Counted from the stretch's first letter, positions 21,387-30,630 are shown. The stretch: 44,170 nt of DNA from a virus (IMGVR_UViG_3300010883_000080:1-44170), one strand, 5' to 3'. Numbers and translations are program-made. Notes: a model not told the origin generated them from the letters alone.

Positions 21387-22628
21387 ATGAATAAAAAAAT
21401 AAGCAAAGAACTAAAAAACCTTGCAGGTAGATTGAGCATAGATGAAAAAGAAATGACTACTAAGTACAATGAAATTGCTACAACCAATGGAATTGACTTA
21501 GGGGAAGAAAGGCAACAATTAATTTGTCTAACCCTAACTCGTAATTATGTTAGGGGACGAATTAATGCTAATAAAAACACTGGAGGTAATTCTGGTTTTG
21601 GTAATAATGCAGTTGGTTTCTTCTTTGCAGTAGAACCTGCTCGTGATGTAATGGAATGGAAGCGTAGAGATGTTACAAATAAGTATCGTACCGACTCTTC
21701 TCAAGCATTAACTGACGAAATAGTAGCCGAAGTTAGTTTAACTGAAGGTAAATATGAAAAGACACAGGTAATAAACGGTGATTGGAATACTAAAGAATTG
21801 CCCCAACTACCTTCTTCAGCAATTGAAGTTAGTGAGGGTAAGTGGATTGTACCAATTGACCCTGTTAAATCTTGGGCTAGTGGTGATGTAAATAAGAGAT
21901 ACGGCAAGCCCCTCCCTGCTGAAGAATGGAGACTAAGAGCGCATTTTATTGGTAGTAAAGAAAGTGGAGATTGGCAATATTGGTCTGTTCAATTGAAGGG
22001 AGATGCAGCACATAAGTTTAGTGCAGAAACTTTCCGCTTGATACATTTATATGGTATCTTTAATGAAGAAAGAAGTGCTGTATATGGTATTAAGAATAAG
22101 ACTATTGCAAGTCTAACTTACAATGATCTACTAGATGAAGAAGATGAAAGGTTCTATGCTAACGATGTAGATATGGAAGATATACTAGGTAGTAATATGT
22201 CTGAATATGTGTCTGACCTTATGGAACTAGAATCATACCATGAAACTATTAGCACTGTACAAGGACTTCGCTTAGTAGTTACTGACGGTATTGTATCAAG
22301 TATGAACCTACAAGTTAATGAAAAGACAGGCAACCGTGTAATGTGGATAGAACCTGTTGATGCTAACTATGGATTTGAAGATGAGGATATTCCTGAATCA
22401 ACTCCAGTATGGGTTCCTTCACATATTAATATTGACTTTGGTGTAGGCTCTGATGTTATTATCATTGGTCGTACTAACCAAACTTATAAGAAAGATGCTG
22501 ATGGAGTTCCAACTGAAGAATTAAATCCAGTTACAATTAATCTATACGGGGTATTCCCTCGTATTGCTACAGGTGCTGTTGCAGAAAGTGTTGTACTAGA
22601 CAATGATGAGGATATTGAATTTTGGTGA
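21387..22628 (+). CDS. Probable single-stranded-DNA-binding protein (RPA-like), 413 aa
   Basis: The N-terminal KELKNLAGRLSIDEKEMTTK looks helical, then a long beta-rich region (GFFFAVEPARDV, RLRAHFIGSK, QYWSVQLKGD, FRLIHLYGIF, TVQGLRLVVTDG, NVIIIGRTNQ-like strands) compatible with two or more OB folds. The acidic tail ends DNDEDIEFW, like the C-terminal tip of SSB proteins. No zinc finger is seen. Place between the clamp loader and RadA-like genes supports the role. GGAG lies 9 bases before ATG 21387; an earlier ATG (21378) is too close to it. Assigned from context and strand pattern, not a sharp motif. Confidence 0.6.
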   Translation: MNKKISKELKNLAGRLSIDEKEMTTKYNEIATTNGIDLGEERQQLICLTLTRNYVRGRINANKNTGGNSGFGNNAVGFFFAVEPARDVMEWKRRDVTNKYRTDSSQALTDEIVAEVSLTEGKYEKTQVINGDWNTKELPQLPSSAIEVSEGKWIVPIDPVKSWASGDVNKRYGKPLPAEEWRLRAHFIGSKESGDWQYWSVQLKGDAAHKFSAETFRLIHLYGIFNEERSAVYGIKNKTIASLTYNDLLDEEDERFYANDVDMEDILGSNMSEYVSDLMELESYHETISTVQGLRLVVTDGIVSSMNLQVNEKTGNRVMWIEPVDANYGFEDEDIPESTPVWVPSHINIDFGVGSDVIIIGRTNQTYKKDADGVPTEELNPVTINLYGVFPRIATGAVAESVVLDNDEDIEFW

Positions 22629-22679
22629 TATTTAAATAATTGCCCCTGTGTGTAAATGTTGGCGCATTAAATGACATTC

Positions 22680-22702
22680 AAGTAGGTGCGAAGCCTATAC
22701 TT
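22680..22702 (+). promoter_or_regulatory. Hairpin in the gap before 22719
   Basis: AAGTAGG pairs with CCTATACTT (2-base bulge) around TGCGAAG. It lies in the 90-base gap after the SSB-like gene, which also holds AATGT/ACATT (22656-22678 area). The GGAGATAAAACA ribosome site follows. Confidence 0.35.
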
Positions 22703-22718
22703 TTTAGGAGATAAAACA

Positions 22719-22910
22719 ATGGGAACAATTAGAATGAATAAATTAGTGATTGATATGATAGAAGTCGAAGCATTAGAATGGGAATTAGAAGAATCTACTG
22801 AAGCCTATACAGTAAGGTTCCACACTAAAAGCGGTAAGATGTATACCCGTAAGTTAGATAAAACTAACTTTAAAGAAACAGTAGGCGTATTTAAAGAAAG
22901 AGATGATTGA
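22719..22910 (+). CDS. Hypothetical protein, 63 aa
   Basis: TTAGGAGATAAAACA sets the ATG at 22719. MGTIRMNKLVIDMIEVEALE, then strands YTVRFHTKSGKMYTRKLD and an acidic end. A small beta-sheet protein of unknown function, linked to the RadA-like gene. Confidence 0.6.
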   Translation: MGTIRMNKLVIDMIEVEALEWELEESTEAYTVRFHTKSGKMYTRKLDKTNFKETVGVFKERDD

Positions 22911-22911
22911 C

Positions 22912-23823
22912 ATGGGAATAGGAAATAAAAAAGGAACAGCAAGTAATTTAACAACGGTAGCCAAAGTAGAAGATGATAAGAATGCTTTTACAGCGGCAAA
23001 GGAACGGGCTAGAAGTCAAAGAAAGAAACTTTTAGAACACCAACACACTTGGCTTATTTGTGGAATTAGTGGCGACCCCGGAACGGGTAAAACAGGTACA
23101 GCATTAGATTGTAGAACAGAAAAAGAAAAAGAAACCCATTGGGTTTTTATTCTAGATTTTGACGAAGGTGCAGAACCAACATGGAGACAACATTGGAGTG
23201 AAGATGAGAAAGTATTTATCTTTAATCCTCATGTGTATACTGCTGACATGGAAGTAGATTATTTAAAAACTGCTGACATGGCAAGGTTCTTTATGGGTAT
23301 GGTTAAAGAAGCAATTGATACGCAGAAGATAGTATTTGAAGATGATGAAGTAGAGGTATTAAATGTTAAGGCTTTAATCTTTGATGGATTAGATAGTTGG
23401 CTTGACACTACAAATATGATTGCAAGGCAAAATCACATTAAAGGAGGAAATCCTAGACAGGCTGATAAAGTCAAGATGGTTCCTACACAGTGGTTTGCTA
23501 GAACACAGGAATACCAAAGATTGTTTAAGGCATCTTGTCAACTAGAATGTCATAAGTTTTTCATTACACATATGAAAGATACCTACGACGGGTTTGATAT
23601 TTCAGGTTCAAAACCTGATTGGGAAAAATCTACAACAGCAAAATTGTTTCAACATATCCACACTTATAGAGAGGAAAGAGGAAACAATACTAAGTTGTAT
23701 GCTAAGGTTTTAAAATCTAAAACCAATGCAAATAATGAAGGACAGTCCTTCTTATTGTTTGAAAATAATAAAGGTAATGTCTCGTGGCATGGCTTAGAGG
23801 GATTCAAAGAAAACAACCTTTGA
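22912..23823 (+). CDS. RecA/RadA-like ATPase (Sak4/AAA_24 type), 303 aa
   Basis: Walker A GDPGTGKT (54-61), a following strand THWVFILDFDEGAEPTW, and Walker B-like KALIFDGLDSWLD. The end SFLLFENNKGNVSWHGLEGF has the strand pattern of the RecA core. This is the short RecA-like form used by many phages for single-strand annealing (Sak4) and by archaeal viruses near SSB. It lacks the N-terminal HhH domain of true RadA. Start: ATG 22912 (AAAGAGATG upstream); one at 22903 is in frame. Sits between the SSB-like and PCNA genes. Confidence 0.72.
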   Translation: MGIGNKKGTASNLTTVAKVEDDKNAFTAAKERARSQRKKLLEHQHTWLICGISGDPGTGKTGTALDCRTEKEKETHWVFILDFDEGAEPTWRQHWSEDEKVFIFNPHVYTADMEVDYLKTADMARFFMGMVKEAIDTQKIVFEDDEVEVLNVKALIFDGLDSWLDTTNMIARQNHIKGGNPRQADKVKMVPTQWFARTQEYQRLFKASCQLECHKFFITHMKDTYDGFDISGSKPDWEKSTTAKLFQHIHTYREERGNNTKLYAKVLKSKTNANNEGQSFLLFENNKGNVSWHGLEGFKENNL

Positions 23824-23829
23824 TGTAAA

Positions 23830-23881
23830 ACACCAAATGATATTATGTAGGGTGTGTTAAGATTATGATATATTAATTTAT
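23830..23881 (+). promoter_or_regulatory. Hairpin and TATA-like element before PCNA
   Basis: ACACC (23830-23834) pairs with GGTGT (23851-23855), after the stop of the RadA-like gene. GATATATTAATTTAT follows at about 23867-23881 and could be a promoter for PCNA, just before the GGAGGAATAG ribosome site. Confidence 0.4.
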
Positions 23882-23893
23882 GGAGGAATAGAG

Positions 23894-24673
23894 ATGAGAT
23901 TTACAATAAATGGAAAAGAATTAAAAGAAGCAATTAGAATATGTAGACTTAAAGGTAAGTACAATGAAGGAGTTAGTAATTCTTTGGCGGTACTATGCGA
24001 CGATATAGTATTAGAAGTAAAGGATGGAATAGTATATGTACAGAATGCTGATAACTATACTTATATTGTATACAGACTAGAATGTAGGGAATCTACTAAT
24101 GGTAGTATTTCTATTAGTGGTGGTACTGTAGATAAATATTTAGTGGATACAGATATAACTTTAGATAGTAAAGATAGTACAGTAGAATTAATATTAAACA
24201 ATTCCGTTGTTACCATACCATTATTAGAAAGACATACTAATGCTGGTGTAATTACAAGACTGAAGGAATATCTTATAAACCTAAATAAAGTTAGGGCTAG
24301 TAAGATAATAAGAAGCGGTGAGAAAATACAAGTTACTTCTAAATTACATTTAAGTACGATTCTTAAAATAGAATCAGAAGAGTTTGTAGAGGCGATGAGT
24401 TTAGCAGAAAATGTAGGTAATTCTATTTACAATTTAAATTGGTCTTATGATGATAGTCGTTTGTATATTTCTTCTGATAGAGGCTATGAAAAGGTAGTTA
24501 CAGAAATAGAACCTATTTCGACTACTGGTTATAATGCTACAGTAGAAATATCATTACCAATAGGTAGTATTGCTAAGACAGAAGATATATTAATAATAGC
24601 ATTTGGTGATGATGTACCAGTGGTATTTATTAATGATAAAGTAACGGTCTTAAGAGGACCAAGGGATAGATGA
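23894..24673 (+). CDS. pcn: DNA sliding clamp PCNA, diverged, 259 aa
   Basis: Trimeric clamp that holds DNA polymerase. MRFTINGKELKEAIRICRLK is the start of the first clamp domain; the middle has a helix VITRLKEYLINLNK in place of the interdomain loop; the second domain ends with EDILIIAFGDDVPVVFINDK and VTVLRGPR, matching the PVxxxFxxxxxxxFLLAPR end of PCNA. Length (about 250) and the strong GGAGG site fit. Position between RadA-like and PolB genes supports the call; sequence identity is low. Confidence 0.75.
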   Translation: MRFTINGKELKEAIRICRLKGKYNEGVSNSLAVLCDDIVLEVKDGIVYVQNADNYTYIVYRLECRESTNGSISISGGTVDKYLVDTDITLDSKDSTVELILNNSVVTIPLLERHTNAGVITRLKEYLINLNKVRASKIIRSGEKIQVTSKLHLSTILKIESEEFVEAMSLAENVGNSIYNLNWSYDDSRLYISSDRGYEKVVTEIEPISTTGYNATVEISLPIGSIAKTEDILIIAFGDDVPVVFINDKVTVLRGPRDR

Positions 24674-24679
24674 TTTAAA

Positions 24680-24895
24680 ATGAACATGGTACAATATATG
24701 GATTTAATTATTCAAAAGATAGCAGAGAAGATGGAAACAGAAGGCTACGAAAACGAGCAACAGTTTCTTGATATGATACAGGAAAACCCTAAAGCCGAGA
24801 TTGGTTATTTAATGGGTCAAAGAAGTATTATTGGTTTAGTTGCTCAAATAGCACCTATGATATTAGAAGTGGGATTAATGGAGGAAGAAGAATGA
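24680..24895 (+). CDS. Hypothetical protein, 71 aa
   Basis: MNMVQYMDLIIQKIAEKMET, helical, acidic, with a hydrophobic C-terminal half (IIGLVAQIAPMILEVGLM). Another ATG lies two codons in. Unknown. Overlaps the next gene by four bases. Confidence 0.55.
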   Translation: MNMVQYMDLIIQKIAEKMETEGYENEQQFLDMIQENPKAEIGYLMGQRSIIGLVAQIAPMILEVGLMEEEE

Positions 24896-25071
24896 ATAAA
24901 TATTTTAACCCACATTGGAGTGATTTACATAGTAATTTAGCATATCTAGGTTATTACTTAGTAGAAACCTATGGTCTAACTGGTGAAGAAGTTCTTTATA
25001 TGGTTGAGAAACCTTGGAAATATGAAGAAGAATGGAAAGAATATAGAAAATCTTTAGAGGAAGAAGAATGA
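24892..25071 (+). CDS. Hypothetical protein, 59 aa
   Basis: Strong TGGAGGAAGAAGA site. MNKYFNPHWSDLHSNLAYLG then helices ending KPWKYEEEWKEYRKSLEEEE. Rich in Trp and Tyr. Unknown. Confidence 0.5.
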   Translation: MNKYFNPHWSDLHSNLAYLGYYLVETYGLTGEEVLYMVEKPWKYEEEWKEYRKSLEEEE

Positions 25072-25358
25072 ATTATACAAAGCAAGTCTATTGTTGGGGT
25101 TGTAATGAACTAGCATGGTATAGACCTGAGTTACCTCAGTGTTTTAATTGTGGTGATGTCATATTAGAATCAGACGAAGCCGTAAGATTTACTACTAACA
25201 TAGAAATAACTGCTTTGGTAGAACATTGGGGCGAAGACATAGAATATATTAAAGAGCAACTAGGTTGGTTGCTAGATGAATTAACAAGAGAAAACCTTGA
25301 GAATATCGAGATTAAGATTAAAGGTGAAGAGAATGATAATAGATCACATAGAAAATAG
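25068..25358 (+). CDS. Zinc-ribbon protein, 96 aa
   Basis: QVYCWGCNELAWYRPELPQC with FNCGDVILES: CxxC and CxxC 13 residues apart, then an all-helical part (EDIEYIKEQLGWLLDELTRE). It overlaps the start of PolB by 26 bases, so the two are made together. Confidence 0.6.
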   Translation: MNYTKQVYCWGCNELAWYRPELPQCFNCGDVILESDEAVRFTTNIEITALVEHWGEDIEYIKEQLGWLLDELTRENLENIEIKIKGEENDNRSHRK

Positions 25359-27798
25359 TGTACATTTAAGATATAGAGATGCTGAGAATGAAAGAGTGGA
25401 AGAAGTAGTTACAGACTACAAGCCATACTTTTATATTAAAGCCTGGGTTTGGTTTAATGAATTTAAACAAGTGGCTGCTAAGTTCATTCATCATACTAAT
25501 AAATGGAAAAAGACTAATAAATATAGATTAGACTTTGAAGAAGGTGAGTGGACTAATCTACAAAAACAACCTTTAGTTAAAGTGTATTACGGTACACCTA
25601 AAGATAGATGGCCCGTCATGGAATATTTAGAACACCAAGGAATAGAAATATTTCAAGGTGATGTAGATATTAAAAGAATCTATACTGTGGACAGAATGGA
25701 TGAAATTAAAAAATACAATCTACGCAAGTGGCATTTAGATATTGAAACACAAGTTGGTGGTGAACATGATAAGTGCATTACAGTAATCAGTTTGTATGAT
25801 AATTATACAGACCAACATACTGTTATGACTTGGTTTCCTGACCCGATAAGAAATTATACACCTAAAGATTGGATAGAAGTATATCACGATGAAAAGGAAT
25901 TACTTTGTGCTTTGATTAGTAAAATGGATAAACAAGACCCTGATATGATTATAGGGTGGTATGTACTTGGGTATGATATACCACACATTATTAAAAGGAT
26001 GTGTGCATTAAGTATTAATCCAAATCTTATGTCCCCACTAAATGAAGTTAAAAGAGTGTCAAGAGTATTTGATGCTGACCGAGAACCTGTAGGTTGGAAA
26101 CTAAATGTAGAAAAGTTTTACAATAGTGACCAGCCAATTAAAGGTCGTCTTACTTTTTGTTTAATGGACCGTTTTGAAAGACTATGGACTGATTCTCAAA
26201 TGGGTACTTTACCTAGTTTGAAGTTAGATGATTGTGCTAAACTTGTTTTAGAAGGTGATGGTAAAGTAGTGTCTTCTAAGTTTGAAGATGTTGAGTTTTA
26301 CGAAAGGTCTTGGCTTGAAGATACAGATGTATACCTAGAGTATGCTTATGTTGATGTAGAGTTAACAAAAAGGATAGATGAAAAGATGAACATAAGTGAA
26401 AATAGTCTCGCTCTACAACAACTAATGATTTGTCCTTTTGAGTGTACTTATCACAATAGTCAAATGGGTGGTATCTACTTTATGCGTAATGCTGATTGGA
26501 TTCCACCAACAGGTAAAAAAGGTAGTAAAGAAAAGTTTGAAGCGGCTTTCGTAATTAATCCTAAACTGGAAGGTACTAACGGGTTGTATGAAAATATTGC
26601 TGTATTCGATTTTAAATCTTTATACCCAAGTATGATGGCAAGTGTAAATATCTCATGGGAAACTAAAAGAGAAACCGGCTATCCAGTATGGTATGATATG
26701 CCTAAAACATTAAAAGACTTTGAAGGTGAACCTGACATATATTATCAAACAGATTCATATGGTTTATTACCAAAAGCAGTTATGGATATGATGAAACTTC
26801 GTGATGAATATAAGGTTAAAAGAAAAGAGGCTAAAACAGATGAAGATTATCGTAAGTGGGATTCAGCACAAATGGCTACTAAGAGAGCAGTTAACGCCTT
26901 CTATGGTATTCTTGCTAAGGATGGTTATGCTTGGGGAGACATGGAAATGGCTAAATCAATTACTGCTTCTGCTCGATTTGCTATGAGATGTGTAGCATTT
27001 AAAGCACAAGAGATGGGCTACAAAGTTATTTACGGACATACAGATTCTATATTTGTACAAGTTAAAGATGTAGATGATGCAAAGAACCTTAAACATATTC
27101 TTGATATGTATATTAGTAATGAAGTATTCCGTAAGCCAGTAGAGTTAGAATTTGAAAAGTTTGCTTCTAAGTTTTTCCTTGCAGCCAAAAAGAATAGATA
27201 TTGTGGATGGTTATCTTGGAAAGATGGGGAGTATTTAGATGAGGAAAAGTTTATGGTAATGGGATTCGAAATGAAAAAATCAAATGAAACTAAATTAGCA
27301 AAGAACTTCCAAGAAACTTTGTTGAAAATGGTATCTAAAGGTAAAAATCATAAAGAAATTATAGAATATTGTAATAAAACATATGCGAAAGTGATAAAAG
27401 GTGAGGTAGAGGTTAAAGAAATAACAAAAAGGTCTAGACTAAGGAGAAATTTAGAAGATTATGAAATGATTGCTGGCGGTACTGCCGGTATTGTGTATTA
27501 TAATCAGCAAAAAGTAGGCGAAGTTAGAATAGAAAAGGGAGATAGTTATTATTTCTTTAAAATGAATAACGATAATTTAAACGAAAGGGCCTATTTAATA
27601 AATGGTAAAAGTAAAAGTGCAGAATATATTGCCTTTAGGAAATTTAAAGAAGTAGAGAATAAATTTAATCCAGATTGGAAGTTTATTGCAGAAGCAGAAG
27701 TGATTAAAAAATCATCTTTGATTCTAGAAAGCATGGGCTGGTCAATTACAGAATACAAAAGAGATGTTAATCAAACAACATTAGATAGTTGGTGGTAA
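25333..27798 (+). CDS. polB: Family B DNA polymerase, 821 aa
   Basis: Replicative polymerase with 3'-5' proofreading. Exo I: WHLDIETQ (D136, E138); exo II: IIGWYVLGYDIPH (D215; the usual Asn is replaced); exo III: YAYVDVELT (D341). Polymerase motif A: FDFKSLYPSMMA (D426), motif B: KRAVNAFYG (K517), motif C: YGHTDSIFV (H569-T-D571), where the first Asp of DTD is His. The C-terminus ends TTLDSWW, close to a PIP-box (Q/TxxLxxWW), which would bind the PCNA at 23894. Start at ATG 25333 with GGTGAAGAGA upstream. The length is normal for archaeal PolB. Confidence 0.96.
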   Translation: MIIDHIENSVHLRYRDAENERVEEVVTDYKPYFYIKAWVWFNEFKQVAAKFIHHTNKWKKTNKYRLDFEEGEWTNLQKQPLVKVYYGTPKDRWPVMEYLEHQGIEIFQGDVDIKRIYTVDRMDEIKKYNLRKWHLDIETQVGGEHDKCITVISLYDNYTDQHTVMTWFPDPIRNYTPKDWIEVYHDEKELLCALISKMDKQDPDMIIGWYVLGYDIPHIIKRMCALSINPNLMSPLNEVKRVSRVFDADREPVGWKLNVEKFYNSDQPIKGRLTFCLMDRFERLWTDSQMGTLPSLKLDDCAKLVLEGDGKVVSSKFEDVEFYERSWLEDTDVYLEYAYVDVELTKRIDEKMNISENSLALQQLMICPFECTYHNSQMGGIYFMRNADWIPPTGKKGSKEKFEAAFVINPKLEGTNGLYENIAVFDFKSLYPSMMASVNISWETKRETGYPVWYDMPKTLKDFEGEPDIYYQTDSYGLLPKAVMDMMKLRDEYKVKRKEAKTDEDYRKWDSAQMATKRAVNAFYGILAKDGYAWGDMEMAKSITASARFAMRCVAFKAQEMGYKVIYGHTDSIFVQVKDVDDAKNLKHILDMYISNEVFRKPVELEFEKFASKFFLAAKKNRYCGWLSWKDGEYLDEEKFMVMGFEMKKSNETKLAKNFQETLLKMVSKGKNHKEIIEYCNKTYAKVIKGEVEVKEITKRSRLRRNLEDYEMIAGGTAGIVYYNQQKVGEVRIEKGDSYYFFKMNNDNLNERAYLINGKSKSAEYIAFRKFKEVENKFNPDWKFIAEAEVIKKSSLILESMGWSITEYKRDVNQTTLDSWW

Positions 27799-27799
27799 A

Positions 27800-28282
27800 A
27801 TGGGTAAACTAGAAGGGACTTATATTAAGTCTATGAAAAAGTTACAAGATGCAATGAAAAAGAAAGATGAAGAGAAAAGTAAAATCCGTGATACATTCAT
27901 GGAAGTTGTAAAGAAAGAAAGACAATTTTGGGAGAAAGAAGGTTTCTGTCGAATATGTCTTGAAGAAGGAAAAACTGAATGGCATCATATTATAAGTCAA
28001 AATAGATGTAAAGAAATAGGTAAAGAATATTTAGTTCATAGTAGAACTAATGTTGTAGAAGTTTGTCGAGCATGTCATGATGAAACTACTGCTTCTTTGC
28101 GTAGAAAACATATAGATACAGGTGGGGATAAAACTGTAAAGAACCCTATGGGTCCTGTTACTATTAGACAAACTGACTATATTAAAAAGTTAGGAGGCAT
28201 TGAAAGGGTAACTCCTGAAATGACTCGTGGTGAAGCATCAACCTTAATTGATGAATTAAAAGCAGCAGGTGAAAAACAATGA
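27800..28282 (+). CDS. HNH endonuclease, 160 aa
   Basis: FCRICLEEGKTEWHHIISQN, then NVVEVCRACHDETT: the CxxC/CxxC zinc pairs and the H-H...N...H metal site of HNH nucleases. The N-terminal 50 residues are a charged helix; the C-terminal part (DYIKKLGGIERVTPEMTRGE) is a small helix-turn-helix-like domain. Located between PolB and the Cas4-like gene. May be a free-standing nicking enzyme or part of recombination. One base separates it from the polB stop. Confidence 0.8.
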   Translation: MGKLEGTYIKSMKKLQDAMKKKDEEKSKIRDTFMEVVKKERQFWEKEGFCRICLEEGKTEWHHIISQNRCKEIGKEYLVHSRTNVVEVCRACHDETTASLRRKHIDTGGDKTVKNPMGPVTIRQTDYIKKLGGIERVTPEMTRGEASTLIDELKAAGEKQ

Positions 28283-29154
28283 GAGATTTTACATACCAAT
28301 GGAACCCCGACGATACAAAAGGACCTATATTAAAGATTACTAAATCATCTTTAGGTACATTTGGTTTTTGTCAAGCATCATATAAATATTCGTATGACCC
28401 ATTCAGTGAAGGTAAGATAGCACAAGCAACTAGCGAAGCGATGTTGAGAGGTACAATTGTACATAATGCACAAGAAGACTTTTGGAAAATGGTTAAGACC
28501 GAAACATCCATGCAATACATTGATGATCCTAATGCTTTAGTTAAATATTACCGAGGTTTATATCCACAATCTAATTGTGAGATTACTCAAGATATTTACC
28601 GTTCAATGAGTGCTTGGTCTGCTGAAAGGTTTTTGGAATGTGTAGAAGAAGGTGCAATTAATAATTTTATACCAGTAGGTAATGAGATAATGTTAGATGC
28701 AAATTTCACTCTTGATATGCTAGACGGTACTAATGTGAGAATACATTTACAAGGTATTGTTGATAGATTATTTGAAGATAATAATGGATATATATTACTT
28801 GAATTAAAAACAGGGCCTTGGAAGGATACAAAGAAAACTAACATGCGTAAAGAAATGGCTTTCTATCAATTGTTATTTGAAGAATCAACCGTGGAAACTT
28901 TAGAAAAGGTTGGTTTAAATCCTGAAATTGGTCTAACACATTGGGGGTGGTTTTTCCCTGCTAGTAATTATTTATATGTAGAAGAAACAAAGTCTAGGTC
29001 AATGACTTCTGTTTATAATGCTATGAGGAAATTAGTCACAGCATATAGAGAAGCGGATTTTAAGTTTGAATTTTTCTATAAGAAGTGTATTCATTGTGGC
29101 CATTACGACCATTGTGAAGCAGCAGGTGGTGGTGAAAACTATGATTGGTTCTAA
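28279..29154 (+). CDS. Cas4/RecB-like PD-(D/E)xK exonuclease with Fe-S cysteines, 291 aa
   Basis: LKITKSSLGTFGFCQASYKY is the start with C31. RGTIVHNAQED has the first conserved His; QGIVDRLFEDNNGYILLELK carries the D-x(n)-ExK catalytic residues; EMAFYQLLFEE the QxxxY-like helix. CIHCGHYDHCEA gives C270, C273, C279, which with C31 make the four-cysteine Fe-S site of Cas4/AddB-type nucleases. Probable role is 5'-3' end resection in viral recombination or replication, with the RadA-like ATPase. ATGA-overlaps the HNH gene. Confidence 0.85.
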   Translation: MRDFTYQWNPDDTKGPILKITKSSLGTFGFCQASYKYSYDPFSEGKIAQATSEAMLRGTIVHNAQEDFWKMVKTETSMQYIDDPNALVKYYRGLYPQSNCEITQDIYRSMSAWSAERFLECVEEGAINNFIPVGNEIMLDANFTLDMLDGTNVRIHLQGIVDRLFEDNNGYILLELKTGPWKDTKKTNMRKEMAFYQLLFEESTVETLEKVGLNPEIGLTHWGWFFPASNYLYVEETKSRSMTSVYNAMRKLVTAYREADFKFEFFYKKCIHCGHYDHCEAAGGGENYDWF

Positions 29155-29479
29155 GATTAGAAACACAATAATAAATCATAAGTGGTCTTTTAAAGCACTA
29201 ATGAATATGGATGATGCTATTCGTGTATTAATTAATGATATGAATATAAGTTCTGATGATATGGTTTCTTACTTAGGTGTAGAATGGGAAGAAAAAATTA
29301 AAGATGCTTTTCAATCTTTAGTAATACCTGAAATGAAAACATATCTTATAGATATTCTTGATGATGCTTCGGTTAATTTGCCTAAACAGATAAACCCCAA
29401 AGCCCCAGCCCCCTTACCTGAAACCGATAAAATAAGTCAATTAAAAGACGAAATAAGAAACAATACCAAGCAGGTGTAA
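29141..29479 (+). CDS. Hypothetical protein, 112 aa
   Basis: Start chosen at ATG 29141 with GGTGGTGAAAAC upstream; the frame extends upstream inside the nuclease gene. MIGSKIRNTIINHKWSFKAL, helical, then a Pro-rich stretch (KAPAPLPETDK) and a final charged helix. No family recognised. Confidence 0.55.
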   Translation: MIGSKIRNTIINHKWSFKALMNMDDAIRVLINDMNISSDDMVSYLGVEWEEKIKDAFQSLVIPEMKTYLIDILDDASVNLPKQINPKAPAPLPETDKISQLKDEIRNNTKQV

Positions 29480-29481
29480 GC

Positions 29482-29616
29482 ATGGTAAAAGTTAGATGCA
29501 AGTATCAGGGTTGTAAGTCTGAATTAACTAATCCTGATAATATATATTGCTCAAGACATAAATATAAAAAAGGTGATGATGATGATGTATTTTCCGAGAG
29601 AAATGTGGGCAGGTAG
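29482..29616 (+). CDS. Zinc-binding microprotein, 44 aa
   Basis: VRCKYQGCKSELTNPDNIYC followed by SRHK: C-x4-C...C-x2-H, a small zinc finger. Its end overlaps the primase start in another frame; the run of Asp codons is the same DNA as the primase start codons. Confidence 0.45.
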   Translation: MVKVRCKYQGCKSELTNPDNIYCSRHKYKKGDDDDVFSERNVGR

Positions 29617-30616
29617 TCCTATTAATAACGCAGTACAGTTGCGTAGAGTAGTTGTAAATAATGCTGAAGAATATAAAACATTTGTTAAAGCCTATAATGG
29701 TAAAATGAATGTGTACACTTCCGTGTATGATTATGAAGATTTTACTGATAACCGAGGTATAGAATATACTGTAATTATTGACAGGTTGTTTTTAGATTTT
29801 GATGCCCACGGAGATGAACCGTTATGGAAAGCATTCGAAGATTTCAAAACAGTTAGAAGGTGGTTAGTAGAAAAGGGTCTAAAACATACAATGGCTTTTA
29901 GCGGTAGGGGATTTTATATATTTGTATGGGGGGAAAGAACATTCGATATTAGAAAGGTGAAGGCTGGCTTTGATCTTATACACGATATTATAGGTAAGTC
30001 TCCCCGACTTGATAAATTAGTTATTAATCCCGCCAGACTAAGAAGGGTGCAAAATACATATCATATGGGTGCGAAAAAGTTTTCTATTAATTTAGTGGAA
30101 GAAGATTTAGATAAAAAGTTAGAACATATAATTGAACTAACCAAGAGTCCTCGTAAAATTAAACCTATATATTATGGTGATACTTTAATGGAATGGCCCA
30201 AGATAGAAACAATGCAAAAGACACAAATAGAAATACAAAGTGTGGAGAGTCCGGGTATTCTCCCTATATTGCCTTGTTTAAAAACAGCAGTAATGGTTCA
30301 AAACCCTTTACATAGGTCAAGACATTTACTGGTACAATGGTATAATGAAATATTATCTGAGTTAACTGTGATTGAAAAGGACTTACAATGCTCACCAAGA
30401 GATATTTCTGGTGATGCTTTAGATGATATTACATCTATTGTGTGTAAAGAAATAGAAACCATTGCTTCTAATGATGAAGTATGGTTAGATTATAACGAAT
30501 CCACTACAAGAAAAGCCGTGGATTATGTAGTTAAAAAAAGATACATGGCCCCGTCATGTCATACATTAATTAATGAAGGTATGTGTGTGGGTAAATGTTG
30601 GAGATACCCTAATTAA
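29585..30616 (+). CDS. Archaeo-eukaryotic primase (AEP) small-subunit-like, 343 aa
   Basis: Makes primers for DNA synthesis. Motif I RLFLDFDAHG (D71, D73) binds metal; motif II is AFSGRGFYIFVWG, with Tyr where most AEPs have His; motif III INPARLRRVQNTYHMG. The C-terminus SCHTLINEGMCVGKCWRYP has three clustered cysteines, like the Fe-S or zinc end of PriCT-type proteins. Four ATGs in a row (29576-29587) could start it; GGTGAT fits the last one best. No large subunit is near. Confidence 0.8.
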   Translation: MYFPREMWAGSPINNAVQLRRVVVNNAEEYKTFVKAYNGKMNVYTSVYDYEDFTDNRGIEYTVIIDRLFLDFDAHGDEPLWKAFEDFKTVRRWLVEKGLKHTMAFSGRGFYIFVWGERTFDIRKVKAGFDLIHDIIGKSPRLDKLVINPARLRRVQNTYHMGAKKFSINLVEEDLDKKLEHIIELTKSPRKIKPIYYGDTLMEWPKIETMQKTQIEIQSVESPGILPILPCLKTAVMVQNPLHRSRHLLVQWYNEILSELTVIEKDLQCSPRDISGDALDDITSIVCKEIETIASNDEVWLDYNESTTRKAVDYVVKKRYMAPSCHTLINEGMCVGKCWRYPN

Positions 30617-30630
30617 ATGGAGGAATAGAA

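Noticed and set aside
22640-22702. Pseudoknot after the SSB-like gene (AATGT/ACATT with CGCA/TGCG)
   Set aside because: The second stem is only 4 bp and the junction is 7 nt. Listed only as a hairpin.
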